64,000 bases of DNA from Chordicoccus furentiruminis (GTDB lineage: Bacteria > Bacillota > Clostridia > Lachnospirales > Lachnospiraceae): positions 434,001 through 498,000 of the forward strand of contig NZ_CP048829.1 in NCBI RefSeq assembly GCF_019355395.1, written 5' to 3'. This document shows, one piece after another, positions 8,756 to 17,353 of the stretch; positions within the stretch are counted from its first letter, which is position 1; each line of letters starts with the position of its first letter. A model generated the notes under the pieces. It made no database searches and was not told the DNA's origin. It saw only the letters and a program-made list of their open reading frames with translations. The position numbers were made by a program, and so were the translations under genes.

Positions 8756-9034
8756 TCAGGCCTGTGTCATTGCCCAGGCGATCGCGTGGCCGTCATCCTC
8801 AAAGGCAACCTCGCTGGCTGCTGCCAGCCCGATGGCTCCCTCGCAAGAAAGATCGTCATCAAGGTGCTCGTAAACCGCTCCGAAGTAGCTGGGCTTGTTC
8901 TTTCCGTTGTAGTAATAACCGGCCAGGAGAACCTTGCCCCCAAAGTTCAGGACCTTGCTCCAGCGGCATTCGAGGTCTTCCGGGGTGGTCGGGTTCGGCA
9001 GGCGGTATGTTCTCATCGCTTCGTTGATCGTCAT
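8756..9034 (-). CDS. phage hypothetical protein, 92 aa
   Basis: Starts at the ATG at 9034 (MTINEAMRTYRLPNP), preceded by GGAGGAGAAAG. The sequence suggests a small alpha/beta fold (GGKVLLAGYYYNGKNKP) with an Asp/Glu-rich centre. It is the gene controlled by the promoter element occupied by IS110 copy 1. Not recognised as a known family; no function can be assigned. Confidence 0.6.
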   Translation of the reverse strand: MTINEAMRTYRLPNPTTPEDLECRWSKVLNFGGKVLLAGYYYNGKNKPSYFGAVYEHLDDDLSCEGAIGLAAASEVAFEDDGHAIAWAMTQA

Positions 9035-9257
9035 GGTCTTTCTCCTCCGTTCTCGTTGGTTCATTTCCTTTTGGCATGTGTATATATACTACGAAACTAA
9101 CCCCAGCCTTTGAGGTACGTCTATATACGCTCTACAGGCAAAAACAGTCAAGAGATATTTTTAAAGACCATGTTTTACGAAAAATGGGTGCAAAAAGTTA
9201 ACCTTAACCATTTGCAAGGTTACGGTTTACCATGTAAGATAAATTTCAGAGAGATGC

Positions 9258-10508
9258 TTAAGCGGGTACAAGCTTAAATCCCAGTTTGGTGGCTTCGGAT
9301 TTCAACTTCTGCTTACGTCTCTCTTCTTGATTTTTCTTTGTTTGCTCATAATGCTCCTCGGAGTATTCCTCTCCACTCGTTAAGAGATTCCAGATAATAA
9401 CAAGCAACTTCCGTGCAACAGCGATCAATGCCTTTTTGATTCCTCTGCGTGCTTTGAGCCGGTAAAACCAGTCCCGTAAGAAGAAATTCTTGCACCGTGT
9501 AGCCGCCCACGCACATTGCACCATCACGCTTTTAATTCTTGGATTTCCCTTCGTGAGGCGTGCTGTTTTCTTCTTTTTGGCACTTTCGTTATCTCCCGGA
9601 CATAACCCAGCCCATTTGACGAGATGTCCTGCAGTTGGAAACATGGAAAGATCTGTCCCAAGTTCGGAAATAATAATCGTACTCGCACGTCTTTGAACTG
9701 CCGGAATGGTTTCAAGCAACTCTAAAGCAGGTTCGTATTTTCCAGCGTATTCGGATATGCGGTTTTCGACCTCTTCAATCTCCGAATCGCAGTTTTCTTT
9801 TACCTTTACAAGATTCTTGAGAAAAAGTCGATCGTGATCGGATAGCTGCCCGGCCACAGCAAGCTGAACATCTTCCATCTTATTCCGGAGAGTACCTTTC
9901 AAACATTCATCAACATCTGATGCCGTTAACTTTCCTTTTTCACAAAGCCTTTTTATCAACTGAATTCCGCTGACTCCGAAGATATCCGTAAGAATCGTTG
10001 AAAGTTTAAACCCGCACTGTTGCAGATATTTTTCAATCCGGTTTTTATGTCCGACCATTTCTTTTATCAGGATATCCCGGTAGCGTGTCCAGTCTCGCAG
10101 CTCTCGGATTTTTTTGGGTGGGATATAACTTGGTGCCAGGAGACCGGCCCTCAGGAGTGTTGCAATCCAGTGAGCATCTTTTATATCGGTCTTCTTGCCG
10201 GGTACATTTTTCATATGGTGCGGATTGGCGACAATGATTTTGACATTTTTCTGCTCGTCGTCATCGTAGAGAATTGATTCCAGCACGTTATAAATCGGAA
10301 ACCAATAGACTCCGGTGCTTTCCATCGCCACATGTCGACAGTTGTTCTCAATGATCCATTTCTTGAATTCATCAAGACCATTGAGCAGTGTTGGAAATTC
10401 ACGGATTTCAGGTTCTGGCTCTTCATCCAGTCTGCCTTTCAGCAGGCAGGCAACAAGAACTTCCTTGTGAACGTCCAGGCCACAACAGATGTCCAGAAGA
10501 TTTTGCAT
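9258..10508 (-). CDS. IS110 transposase (DEDD), copy 1
   Basis: 416 aa from the ATG at 10508 (MQNLLDICCGLDVHKE), chosen because GGGAGGACC precedes it; an upstream in-frame extension to 10598 has no such site. The RuvC-like DEDD domain is N-terminal (CGLDVHKE; AMESTGVYW; KKTDIKDAHWIA). The C-terminal Transposase_20 domain (ETIPAVQRRAS to RLTKGNPRIKS) includes a likely nucleophile Ser in GDNESAKKKK. IS110 enzymes recombine DNA guided by an element-encoded bridge RNA. All seven copies encode the same protein. Confidence 0.95.
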   Translation of the reverse strand: MQNLLDICCGLDVHKEVLVACLLKGRLDEEPEPEIREFPTLLNGLDEFKKWIIENNCRHVAMESTGVYWFPIYNVLESILYDDDEQKNVKIIVANPHHMKNVPGKKTDIKDAHWIATLLRAGLLAPSYIPPKKIRELRDWTRYRDILIKEMVGHKNRIEKYLQQCGFKLSTILTDIFGVSGIQLIKRLCEKGKLTASDVDECLKGTLRNKMEDVQLAVAGQLSDHDRLFLKNLVKVKENCDSEIEEVENRISEYAGKYEPALELLETIPAVQRRASTIIISELGTDLSMFPTAGHLVKWAGLCPGDNESAKKKKTARLTKGNPRIKSVMVQCAWAATRCKNFFLRDWFYRLKARRGIKKALIAVARKLLVIIWNLLTSGEEYSEEHYEQTKKNQEERRKQKLKSEATKLGFKLVPA

Positions 10509-10766
10509 AGACGGTCCTCCCTTCAAATGTGTAATTGACAGGGCGGATGTACTCCGGTGATATTGAATTATACTACGCGTGCTATTCCTGAAATGCATAG
10601 GCAGATCAGGGCGACATGTTCCTGTGCTCCAGAATACATCGAACCATGATCACTCACGATTTCTGAGAATCAGATGTATGTCGATCTTGCCCTGTATTTT
10701 CAGTATAGCGGATAAGGGCCACAGTTTCATTCCTACCTGTGAAAATCCATTTCATTGGTGATCACT
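10509..10766 (-). ncRNA. predicted IS110 bridge RNA region (copy 1; same in all copies)
   Basis: The 258 bp upstream of the transposase is the longer noncoding end, where the IS110 subgroup encodes its bridge RNA. On the minus strand a GCCCT/AGGGC stem (10689-10693 with 10715-10719) closes a 21-nt loop containing UAUACUGAAA (10698-10707). This is complementary to the minus-strand target sequence TTTCAGTATA seen at the insertion site of copies 4-6, and partly to the others. Equivalent regions are 16235-16492, 18772-19029, 23336-23593, 25040-25297, 27229-27486 and 30019-30276. RNA ends are not known. Confidence 0.55.
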
Positions 10767-10768
10767 CT

Positions 10769-10791
10769 ACTCAGGAGAAATAGCAAGTTAT
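10769..10791 (-). promoter_or_regulatory. upstream half of phage promoter element (site of IS110 copy 1)
   Basis: On the minus strand AACTTGCTATT lies 10 bp before the IS junction. The missing half, AG plus TATATATACACATGCC, is at 9072-9090 on the other side of the IS. Joined, they give a -35-like AACTTG and a -10-like TATATA with 17-bp spacing. Controls the 92-aa gene. Confidence 0.6.
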
Positions 10792-10914
10792 ATTTTCAGA
10801 TTATCCGGCCTGTTTCCAGGCATAATCTGTACAAAGATTGAAGGGTGTAATCGTGTATTTATGACGAGAAACACAGCCCCGTAAGGCTGCCTTTCCCGGT
10901 TACTTTCGTTGTCA

Positions 10915-11108
10915 TCAGGCTCTCTTGACATCCACCAGCCAGCTGGCTTCCGGATGACTCTCGCCGGTAGCCTTCTCGATGACCATGCGGTCTTCATCGA
11001 TGTAGTGCAGGCCCTTGCCGACCTTGATCAGCCGGACGTCCTCGTAGCCCTTGATGCTGGTGCGGTAAATCGTGGCCGTGCGGCTCTCGCCATCGTAGCT
11101 CTTGCCGT
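10915..11108 (-). pseudogene. 3' part of phage gene split by RIT element
   Basis: Encodes the C-terminal 60-odd residues (SYDGESRTATIYRTSIKG to ASWLVDVKRA). Joining it at the shared ACGGCAA (minus strand) to the 5' part at 14625-14761 restores one reading frame of about 110 aa with GWDGKSYDGE at the junction. Function unknown; the protein is small and belongs to the same accessory set as the neighbouring genes. Confidence 0.8.
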
Positions 11109-11133
11109 AATGTGTAGCTGAGCATTACGGAAA

Positions 11134-11159
11134 TAATGCAAAGTAAAAAATAATGTAAA
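11134..11159 (+). repeat. RIT inverted repeat, left
   Basis: TAATGCAAAGTAAAAAATAA followed by TGTAAA; its inverted partner is at 14599-14624 with two differences. Probably the recombinase binding site. Confidence 0.8.
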
Positions 11160-11245
11160 GTAAATGGCCAAAACCTTTTACTATACTTCCGACCAATTTC
11201 AGAAAACAGTCTGTTTTTAAGGGATGATTCTGTATATACTCTTTC

Positions 11246-12562
11246 TTGGGCAGGAGGCATAACTGGACATTATTTTCCTGCACCATAGAAGAAAGGGTGT
11301 TATTCATGGGCAAAATATTATCCATACGAGAGTGCGTGGATGGAATTCTGACAAGCATGGAAGATATGCATTATTCCCGTTCAACAATAAAGCATTACCA
11401 ATGCTGGTACAACAGATTCCTTGAATACTGTGATGCACATAATTACGTTGCTTATTCGGAGGCTATAAGCCTTCAGTACCTTGAAGAAGTGTTTGGTGTA
11501 ACGATTGCATCATTGGCCGACAAAGATTCTTATGATAGAAGGCATCGAGAAGCTGTCCGTTTTCAGTTGTTGCTGAGTTCCTATAGCTACAATCAAACGT
11601 TCACTCAGAGATTCCACTCTGAACATAAAAGGTTACCGGGGCATGAGTACTGGAATCGCGTTTATGATCAATATCTCCATCATCTCCAAACTCTGGACTA
11701 TAAGAGAAACACTATCAATCATAAAGAATTACTTGTTCGGACATTACTTACTACTTTCATAAGCATGGGATTGAATGATTTTTCAGAGGTTGACCAAAAT
11801 GCAGTCAACAAAGCCATTTCTGATTTTATTCATTTCCAGCCAAGTGTGATAAAGAGTCGTGTTCAAGACATGCGGCAGTTCTTCGAATACTGCTATGCAA
11901 ACAGTTTGACCCAGGACAATAAATGTGTTCTAATTCCAAATATCAACACTCCGCATGTGTATCACTTGCCGACTGACATGCCTGCCGAATCAGTAAAAAA
12001 GATGCTTGAATCCATAGATCGCGCCAATACTATGGGAAAACGTGATTATGCAATTTTGCTTCTTGCCGCGAGGTTAGGTATTCGTGCAGTCGATATTGCT
12101 AATCTGCAGCTCAATGATTTAAACTGGTCAACAAATGAAATTATTCTTAAACAGGAAAAGACTTATCATACTGTGCACCTGCCGTTGTTGAATGATGTTG
12201 GATGGGCTCTTATTGACTACATTCAGCATGGTCGCCCACAAACAGAGGATAAATATATCTTTCGCTGCATGCATGCTCCATATGGAAGACTTAAGGGTTC
12301 ACAAGCTATAGAAAGCATATTTCACAGCAGAATGAACAAGGCTGGCATTAAACTGGAAACAAAATCTCAGGCGATTGGAATACATGTTCTACGTCATGCA
12401 CTTGGTCGAGTGCTGCTGGAAAAAGAGACAGATCTTCCTGTAATCAGTCAGGTAATGGGGCATCAAAGCATTAAATCAACAGAGACTTATATCCACATCG
12501 ACATGAAGGGACTTGCCCAGTGCACTCTCAATCCGGAGGAGGTGTTCCCTTATGGCGTATGA
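11246..12562 (+). CDS. RIT tyrosine recombinase A
   Basis: 438 aa; the usual start may be the internal ATG at 11306 (MGKILSIRECVDG). The catalytic domain is in the C-terminal half: ARLGIRAVDIANLQLNDL (first Arg), HVLRHALGRVL (His-x-x-Arg), GHQSIKSTETYIHID (His and Tyr nucleophile). First gene of three; its stop overlaps the start of the second by 11 bp, so the three are translated together. Such trios mobilise RIT elements. Confidence 0.88.
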   Translation: MGRRHNWTLFSCTIEERVLFMGKILSIRECVDGILTSMEDMHYSRSTIKHYQCWYNRFLEYCDAHNYVAYSEAISLQYLEEVFGVTIASLADKDSYDRRHREAVRFQLLLSSYSYNQTFTQRFHSEHKRLPGHEYWNRVYDQYLHHLQTLDYKRNTINHKELLVRTLLTTFISMGLNDFSEVDQNAVNKAISDFIHFQPSVIKSRVQDMRQFFEYCYANSLTQDNKCVLIPNINTPHVYHLPTDMPAESVKKMLESIDRANTMGKRDYAILLLAARLGIRAVDIANLQLNDLNWSTNEIILKQEKTYHTVHLPLLNDVGWALIDYIQHGRPQTEDKYIFRCMHAPYGRLKGSQAIESIFHSRMNKAGIKLETKSQAIGIHVLRHALGRVLLEKETDLPVISQVMGHQSIKSTETYIHIDMKGLAQCTLNPEEVFPYGV

Positions 12563-13508
12563 ATATAAAAGCGTTATGGCCCCTATCATAAATGATTTGA
12601 TTACCGAAAAACGCACTATAGGATTTAAATACGAATCTGCAGAAAAAGGTCTTAAAAAGCTCGACCTATACTTTCTGGAGCATGGAATAAACGAACCTGT
12701 ACTCTCTCGCGATATTGTAGATGATTTCATAGCAAAATCCCCCAATGAAACTCTCAACAACAGGAACAAACGAATTGCTGATGTCCGGGAACTTGCAAGA
12801 TATATGAACTCGCACGGGTATACCGCTTATATATATCCAGCACTGCCAAGCCGGAACTTCAGAAGCAGCTTCGTTCCTTACATTTTTACAAACGAGGAAC
12901 TGGTTGAGTTCTTTAAGGCGGTTGATAGCGATAAAGCTGAGTCCGCCATAAAATATTCTGTCATTTTCAGGCTATTATATAGCACGGGAATGCGTGTGGG
13001 TGAAGTGCTTTCACTCAAATATGGTGATATTGATTTTGAAAACGGCACTTTTTTTATCCGACAAGGCAAGAAAAACAGAGATCGTATGATTCCCGTTGAT
13101 CGAGGAATGCTCGATATTCTCCAGCAGTACATCTGTCAGAATAGAAAAGGAATCAGTACAGATGATCATGTTTTTGTAAGCCCACATCACGATTCACTAA
13201 ATCATAACGCTGTATATGATGCTTTCCGAAAGTATCTTTGGAAAGCCGGGATACACCATGGCGGTAGAAGCAAAGGGCCTCAAGTTCATAGCTTTCGTCA
13301 TACATTCTGTGTACACAAGATGCGGAACTGGGTTCTCGAAGGCCGCAGTCTTGATGCGCTCTATCCTTATATTTGTGCTTATATGGGTCATTCTGATACA
13401 AGAAGTACGGAGTACTATACCAGGCTCACAGCGGATCTGTTTCCAGATATTAGGAATAAGTGTGAAGCTTACCTTTCCGATGCAAAGGGGGATCAGAACA
13501 ATGGCTAA
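12552..13508 (+). CDS. RIT tyrosine recombinase B
   Basis: 318 aa from the ATG at 12552 (MAYEYKSVMAPIIND), with GGAGGAGGTG upstream. Phage integrase family: N-terminal SAM-like domain, then STGMRVGEVLSLKYGD, VHSFRHTFCVHKM, and MGHSDTRSTEYYTRL with the Tyr nucleophile. Overlaps recombinase C by 8 bp. Confidence 0.9.
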   Translation: MAYEYKSVMAPIINDLITEKRTIGFKYESAEKGLKKLDLYFLEHGINEPVLSRDIVDDFIAKSPNETLNNRNKRIADVRELARYMNSHGYTAYIYPALPSRNFRSSFVPYIFTNEELVEFFKAVDSDKAESAIKYSVIFRLLYSTGMRVGEVLSLKYGDIDFENGTFFIRQGKKNRDRMIPVDRGMLDILQQYICQNRKGISTDDHVFVSPHHDSLNHNAVYDAFRKYLWKAGIHHGGRSKGPQVHSFRHTFCVHKMRNWVLEGRSLDALYPYICAYMGHSDTRSTEYYTRLTADLFPDIRNKCEAYLSDAKGDQNNG

Positions 13509-14535
13509 AAGATCTGGGAAAGATTTTGACTATTATCTGACCTCATTCTTGACAAAATATCTTGCTGGTGAGCGATGTCTAAGTACCAACACCATTAAAT
13601 CTTATCGGGACACATTTAAACTATACTTGGTTTTCATGGAAACCGTGAAAGGAATTCCACACCAGAAGTTGACGCTCAATGACTTCACGCATGATAACAT
13701 AGTTGAATACTTGGATTGGCTTGATTCTAACAAAGGCATCAAGAAGTCATCTCAGAACGTACGGCTTGCTGCTATACATTCATTCGTGAAATATGTCCAG
13801 CTTGATGATCTTGACAGATTGCTTGAATACAAAAGAATTCTGTCAATCAAAAGCAAAAAACATGCATCAAGAGAGATTCCATACTTATCGAAGGATGAAT
13901 TAAAAGCATTGTTGGATGCGCCTGACACAACTACCCCGCAAGGTCGTCGAGATAAAGTGCTATTAACTGTTCTTTATGATACTGCAGCCAGGGTGAGCGA
14001 ATTAACAAACCTCACTTTGGATGATATCAGATTATCTCAGCCTGAAACGATTGCTCTAACAGGTAAAGGGGATAAAACCCGGATCGTTCCTATTATGGGA
14101 GTAACAGTTGACCTGCTCAAAAAATATATTGAAGAAAACGACCTGGTTAACCGCCGATATACTTCGCAGCATTATCTGTTCATGAGTAACCATGGTACTC
14201 GCCTCACTCGATCTGGTGTATCATACATCCTAAATAAGTATGTTACGGCTGTCAATGATTCCGGTACAGCAGATATAAAGATTTCAGTTCATCCACATAC
14301 TCTTCGACATACCAAAGCCGTCCATCTGCTGGAAGCAGGTGTGGATTTGATTTACATTAGAGATCTTCTTGGCCATATCAGCGTTACGACCACTGAGGTG
14401 TACGCAAAAGTATCCCAGGGTAATAAGCGTGAAGCATTGGAGAAAGCCTATGAAGATATTACGAATATGGATCGGAGCAGTTGGCATGAAAACTCAGATC
14501 TAATGACGTTTTTACAGAATCTCTGTAAAGAATAA
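13501..14535 (+). CDS. RIT tyrosine recombinase C
   Basis: 344 aa from the ATG at 13501 (MAKRSGKDFDYYLTSF), preceded by AAAGGGGG; an in-frame extension to 13216 overlaps recombinase B and is not likely. XerD-like: YDTAARVSELTNLTLDDI, VHPHTLRHTKAVHLLE, LLGHISVTTTEVYAKV. It ends 89 bp before the right end of the element. Confidence 0.9.
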   Translation: MAKRSGKDFDYYLTSFLTKYLAGERCLSTNTIKSYRDTFKLYLVFMETVKGIPHQKLTLNDFTHDNIVEYLDWLDSNKGIKKSSQNVRLAAIHSFVKYVQLDDLDRLLEYKRILSIKSKKHASREIPYLSKDELKALLDAPDTTTPQGRRDKVLLTVLYDTAARVSELTNLTLDDIRLSQPETIALTGKGDKTRIVPIMGVTVDLLKKYIEENDLVNRRYTSQHYLFMSNHGTRLTRSGVSYILNKYVTAVNDSGTADIKISVHPHTLRHTKAVHLLEAGVDLIYIRDLLGHISVTTTEVYAKVSQGNKREALEKAYEDITNMDRSSWHENSDLMTFLQNLCKE

Positions 14536-14598
14536 TGTCCAGAGAAACGAGAAAAGCAAGACCGCCGTCACTGAAATACAGTGCCTGTGGTCTTTCTC

Positions 14599-14624
14599 TT
14601 TACATTATTTTTTACTGTACATTA
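14599..14624 (-). repeat. RIT inverted repeat, right
   Basis: Inverted copy of 11134-11159; it ends exactly at the 7-bp core TTGCCGT (14625-14631), so it defines the right end of the RIT element. Confidence 0.8.
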
Positions 14625-14761
14625 TTGCCGTCCCAGCCGTTGAAGGTAAAGGTGACCTTTTCCTTGGTCTTGGTGAAGAAGTTCTCGAAATCCTCGCGGG
14701 TAATCGCGGTGTTGTAGTCTTCCAGGAAAAAGTGGTTTCTCAGTTCGTAAGCGTTTATCAT
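14625..14761 (-). pseudogene. 5' part of phage gene split by RIT element
   Basis: Starts MINAYELRNHFFLEDYNT at the ATG at 14761 behind GGAGGG. It runs to FNGWDG, where the RIT element enters. The rest is at 10915-11108. The gene lies downstream of the promoter element occupied by IS110 copy 2, so it is disrupted both in promoter and in coding sequence. Confidence 0.8.
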
Positions 14762-14816
14762 GGTCTTTGCCCTCCGTAATCTTTGTCGTTTGCCTTTCGG
14801 CATGTGTATATATACT

Positions 14817-16494
14817 ACGAAACTAACCCCAGCCTTTGAGGTACGTCTATATACGCTCTACAGGCAAAAACAGTCAAGAGATATTTTTAAAGACCATGTT
14901 TTACGAAAAATGGGTGCAAAAAGTTAACCTTAACCATTTGCAAGGTTACGGTTTACCATGTAAGATAAATTTCAGAGAGATGCTTAAGCGGGTACAAGCT
15001 TAAATCCCAGTTTGGTGGCTTCGGATTTCAACTTCTGCTTACGTCTCTCTTCTTGATTTTTCTTTGTTTGCTCATAATGCTCCTCGGAGTATTCCTCTCC
15101 ACTCGTTAAGAGATTCCAGATAATAACAAGCAACTTCCGTGCAACAGCGATCAATGCCTTTTTGATTCCTCTGCGTGCTTTGAGCCGGTAAAACCAGTCC
15201 CGTAAGAAGAAATTCTTGCACCGTGTAGCCGCCCACGCACATTGCACCATCACGCTTTTAATTCTTGGATTTCCCTTCGTGAGGCGTGCTGTTTTCTTCT
15301 TTTTGGCACTTTCGTTATCTCCCGGACATAACCCAGCCCATTTGACGAGATGTCCTGCAGTTGGAAACATGGAAAGATCTGTCCCAAGTTCGGAAATAAT
15401 AATCGTACTCGCACGTCTTTGAACTGCCGGAATGGTTTCAAGCAACTCTAAAGCAGGTTCGTATTTTCCAGCGTATTCGGATATGCGGTTTTCGACCTCT
15501 TCAATCTCCGAATCGCAGTTTTCTTTTACCTTTACAAGATTCTTGAGAAAAAGTCGATCGTGATCGGATAGCTGCCCGGCCACAGCAAGCTGAACATCTT
15601 CCATCTTATTCCGGAGAGTACCTTTCAAACATTCATCAACATCTGATGCCGTTAACTTTCCTTTTTCACAAAGCCTTTTTATCAACTGAATTCCGCTGAC
15701 TCCGAAGATATCCGTAAGAATCGTTGAAAGTTTAAACCCGCACTGTTGCAGATATTTTTCAATCCGGTTTTTATGTCCGACCATTTCTTTTATCAGGATA
15801 TCCCGGTAGCGTGTCCAGTCTCGCAGCTCTCGGATTTTTTTGGGTGGGATATAACTTGGTGCCAGGAGACCGGCCCTCAGGAGTGTTGCAATCCAGTGAG
15901 CATCTTTTATATCGGTCTTCTTGCCGGGTACATTTTTCATATGGTGCGGATTGGCGACAATGATTTTGACATTTTTCTGCTCGTCGTCATCGTAGAGAAT
16001 TGATTCCAGCACGTTATAAATCGGAAACCAATAGACTCCGGTGCTTTCCATCGCCACATGTCGACAGTTGTTCTCAATGATCCATTTCTTGAATTCATCA
16101 AGACCATTGAGCAGTGTTGGAAATTCACGGATTTCAGGTTCTGGCTCTTCATCCAGTCTGCCTTTCAGCAGGCAGGCAACAAGAACTTCCTTGTGAACGT
16201 CCAGGCCACAACAGATGTCCAGAAGATTTTGCATAGACGGTCCTCCCTTCAAATGTGTAATTGACAGGGCGGATGTACTCCGGTGATATTGAATTATACT
16301 ACGCGTGCTATTCCTGAAATGCATAGGCAGATCAGGGCGACATGTTCCTGTGCTCCAGAATACATCGAACCATGATCACTCACGATTTCTGAGAATCAGA
16401 TGTATGTCGATCTTGCCCTGTATTTTCAGTATAGCGGATAAGGGCCACAGTTTCATTCCTACCTGTGAAAATCCATTTCATTGGTGATCACTCT
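14817..16494 (-). mobile_element. IS110-family element, copy 2
   Basis: Same 1678-bp unit as copy 1; CT at 14815-14816 and 16493-16494. Left flank GTGTATATATA and right flank GAACCGGAATAATAGC rejoin to a phage promoter element. Confidence 0.93.
14984..16234 (-). CDS. IS110 transposase, copy 2
   Basis: 416 aa, identical in translation to copy 1, same start context (GGGAGGACC before the ATG at 16234). Confidence 0.95.
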   Translation of the reverse strand: MQNLLDICCGLDVHKEVLVACLLKGRLDEEPEPEIREFPTLLNGLDEFKKWIIENNCRHVAMESTGVYWFPIYNVLESILYDDDEQKNVKIIVANPHHMKNVPGKKTDIKDAHWIATLLRAGLLAPSYIPPKKIRELRDWTRYRDILIKEMVGHKNRIEKYLQQCGFKLSTILTDIFGVSGIQLIKRLCEKGKLTASDVDECLKGTLRNKMEDVQLAVAGQLSDHDRLFLKNLVKVKENCDSEIEEVENRISEYAGKYEPALELLETIPAVQRRASTIIISELGTDLSMFPTAGHLVKWAGLCPGDNESAKKKKTARLTKGNPRIKSVMVQCAWAATRCKNFFLRDWFYRLKARRGIKKALIAVARKLLVIIWNLLTSGEEYSEEHYEQTKKNQEERRKQKLKSEATKLGFKLVPA

Positions 16495-16517
16495 GAACCG
16501 GAATAATAGCAAGTCAA
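16495..16517 (-). promoter_or_regulatory. upstream half of phage promoter element (IS110 copy 2)
   Basis: Minus strand reads TTGACTTGCTATTATTCCGG then TTC up to the IS; the -10-like half is at 14799-14816. Would drive the gene now split by the RIT element. Confidence 0.6.
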
Positions 16518-16618
16518 TTCTGCAGATATTCCGATCATAATGTGCACAAAGATTCCGAGGCTGACATTGTGTATATACGACCAAAGGAGCCTCCCGGCTC
16601 CATGGTGTCGGCCGCCTG

Positions 16619-16822
16619 TTACAGCCGTTCGATCTGGCAGGTCATCCCATCCACATCCACAATGCGGAAGGTGTATCCCCGCCACCGGATCTCCCGGATG
16701 CGGACGCCAGTGTAAGCGTTGCTCCGCTGCCTGTCTGAAAGCGTCTCGCCATGCGTCTGCATCCAGTCTGCGAGGTTCGTCATCAGCCTGGACTCTCGCT
16801 CCATCTTATCCGCAATGTTCAT
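16619..16822 (-). CDS. phage hypothetical protein, 67 aa
   Basis: MNIADKMERESRLMTN start with GAGGTG upstream. A helical N-terminus is followed by a beta-rich C-terminus (IREIRWRGYTFRIVDVDG). It lies 13 bp after the 154-aa gene and is co-transcribed with it. Not recognised. Confidence 0.6.
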   Translation of the reverse strand: MNIADKMERESRLMTNLADWMQTHGETLSDRQRSNAYTGVRIREIRWRGYTFRIVDVDGMTCQIERL

Positions 16823-16835
16823 CCCGGCACCTCCC

Positions 16836-17300
16836 TCAGCTCAGCTGGAAGCGGATGCCCATGATCTGCTCCTCTTTTTCTTCACCCCAGCGGGTATCCT
16901 TCTTGGTGATGGTGCAAAGGCCCAGCATCGTGCAGCCCTCGGCCGCGTAGCCGTGCAAGTCTTCCATGAGACCGGTTGACTGGTTGGTAACCACAAGGGT
17001 TTGAATGCCCGCCTTCCGGAGGGTGTCAATGAAGTCGTGGCGCTCCCGGTCCCAGGTGAAGTCGTCCATAATGACCTCGTCAGTCTCGCTGTAGCGCCAG
17101 GCTCTGTAGGCCTTGCAGGCTCCCGCGCTGATCGGGTACTGGAACTGCTCTTCTTCCTCTTTGTACCAGGCTTTCAACTCCTCGCTGTCCCAGCCTTTTT
17201 CGTCGATAATCCCCTGCTTAAGCGCCTTATGCGCTTCGTGCTTCTGTTCAAAATCGCGGGCGATGCGGTCAAGCTCTTCAAAGTAGGTGTTGGTCTTCAT
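16836..17300 (-). CDS. phage hypothetical protein, 154 aa
   Basis: Starts MKTNTYFEELDRIARDF behind GAGGAGG. The N-terminal half is strongly charged and helical (coiled-coil-like, many Glu/Lys). The C-terminal half resembles an alpha/beta unit (AGIQTLVVTNQSTGLMEDL, then MLGLCTITKKDTRWGE). First gene after the promoter occupied by IS110 copy 3. No function recognised; such genes are common in Clostridial phage accessory regions. Confidence 0.65.
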   Translation of the reverse strand: MKTNTYFEELDRIARDFEQKHEAHKALKQGIIDEKGWDSEELKAWYKEEEEQFQYPISAGACKAYRAWRYSETDEVIMDDFTWDRERHDFIDTLRKAGIQTLVVTNQSTGLMEDLHGYAAEGCTMLGLCTITKKDTRWGEEKEEQIMGIRFQLS

Positions 17301-17353
17301 GGTGGAATCCTCCTCGTTTGTTTTCTCTGCCCTTCGGCATGTACATATATACT

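Larger units (their letters stand above)
9091..10768 (-). mobile_element. IS110-family element, copy 1
   Basis: 1678 bp. Ends were found by aligning seven copies: the constant part starts ACGAAACTAACC on the left and stops at GGTGATCACTCT on the right, with CT at both junctions (9089-9090 and 10767-10768), the likely core dinucleotide. There are no terminal inverted repeats, as expected for IS110. It separates the -35-like (right) from the -10-like (left) half of a phage promoter element. Confidence 0.93.
11109..14624 (+). mobile_element. RIT element (recombinase in trio)
   Basis: 3516 bp carrying three overlapping tyrosine recombinase genes, flanked by a 7-bp direct repeat TTGCCGT (11102-11108 and 14625-14631). 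Inverted repeats of 26 bp lie at 11134-11159 and 14599-14624 (24 of 26 identical). Left of the first repeat are 25 extra bases with CCGTAATG/CATTACGG symmetry. Excision between the 7-bp repeats restores the host gene in frame, which fixes the boundaries. Confidence 0.88.
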
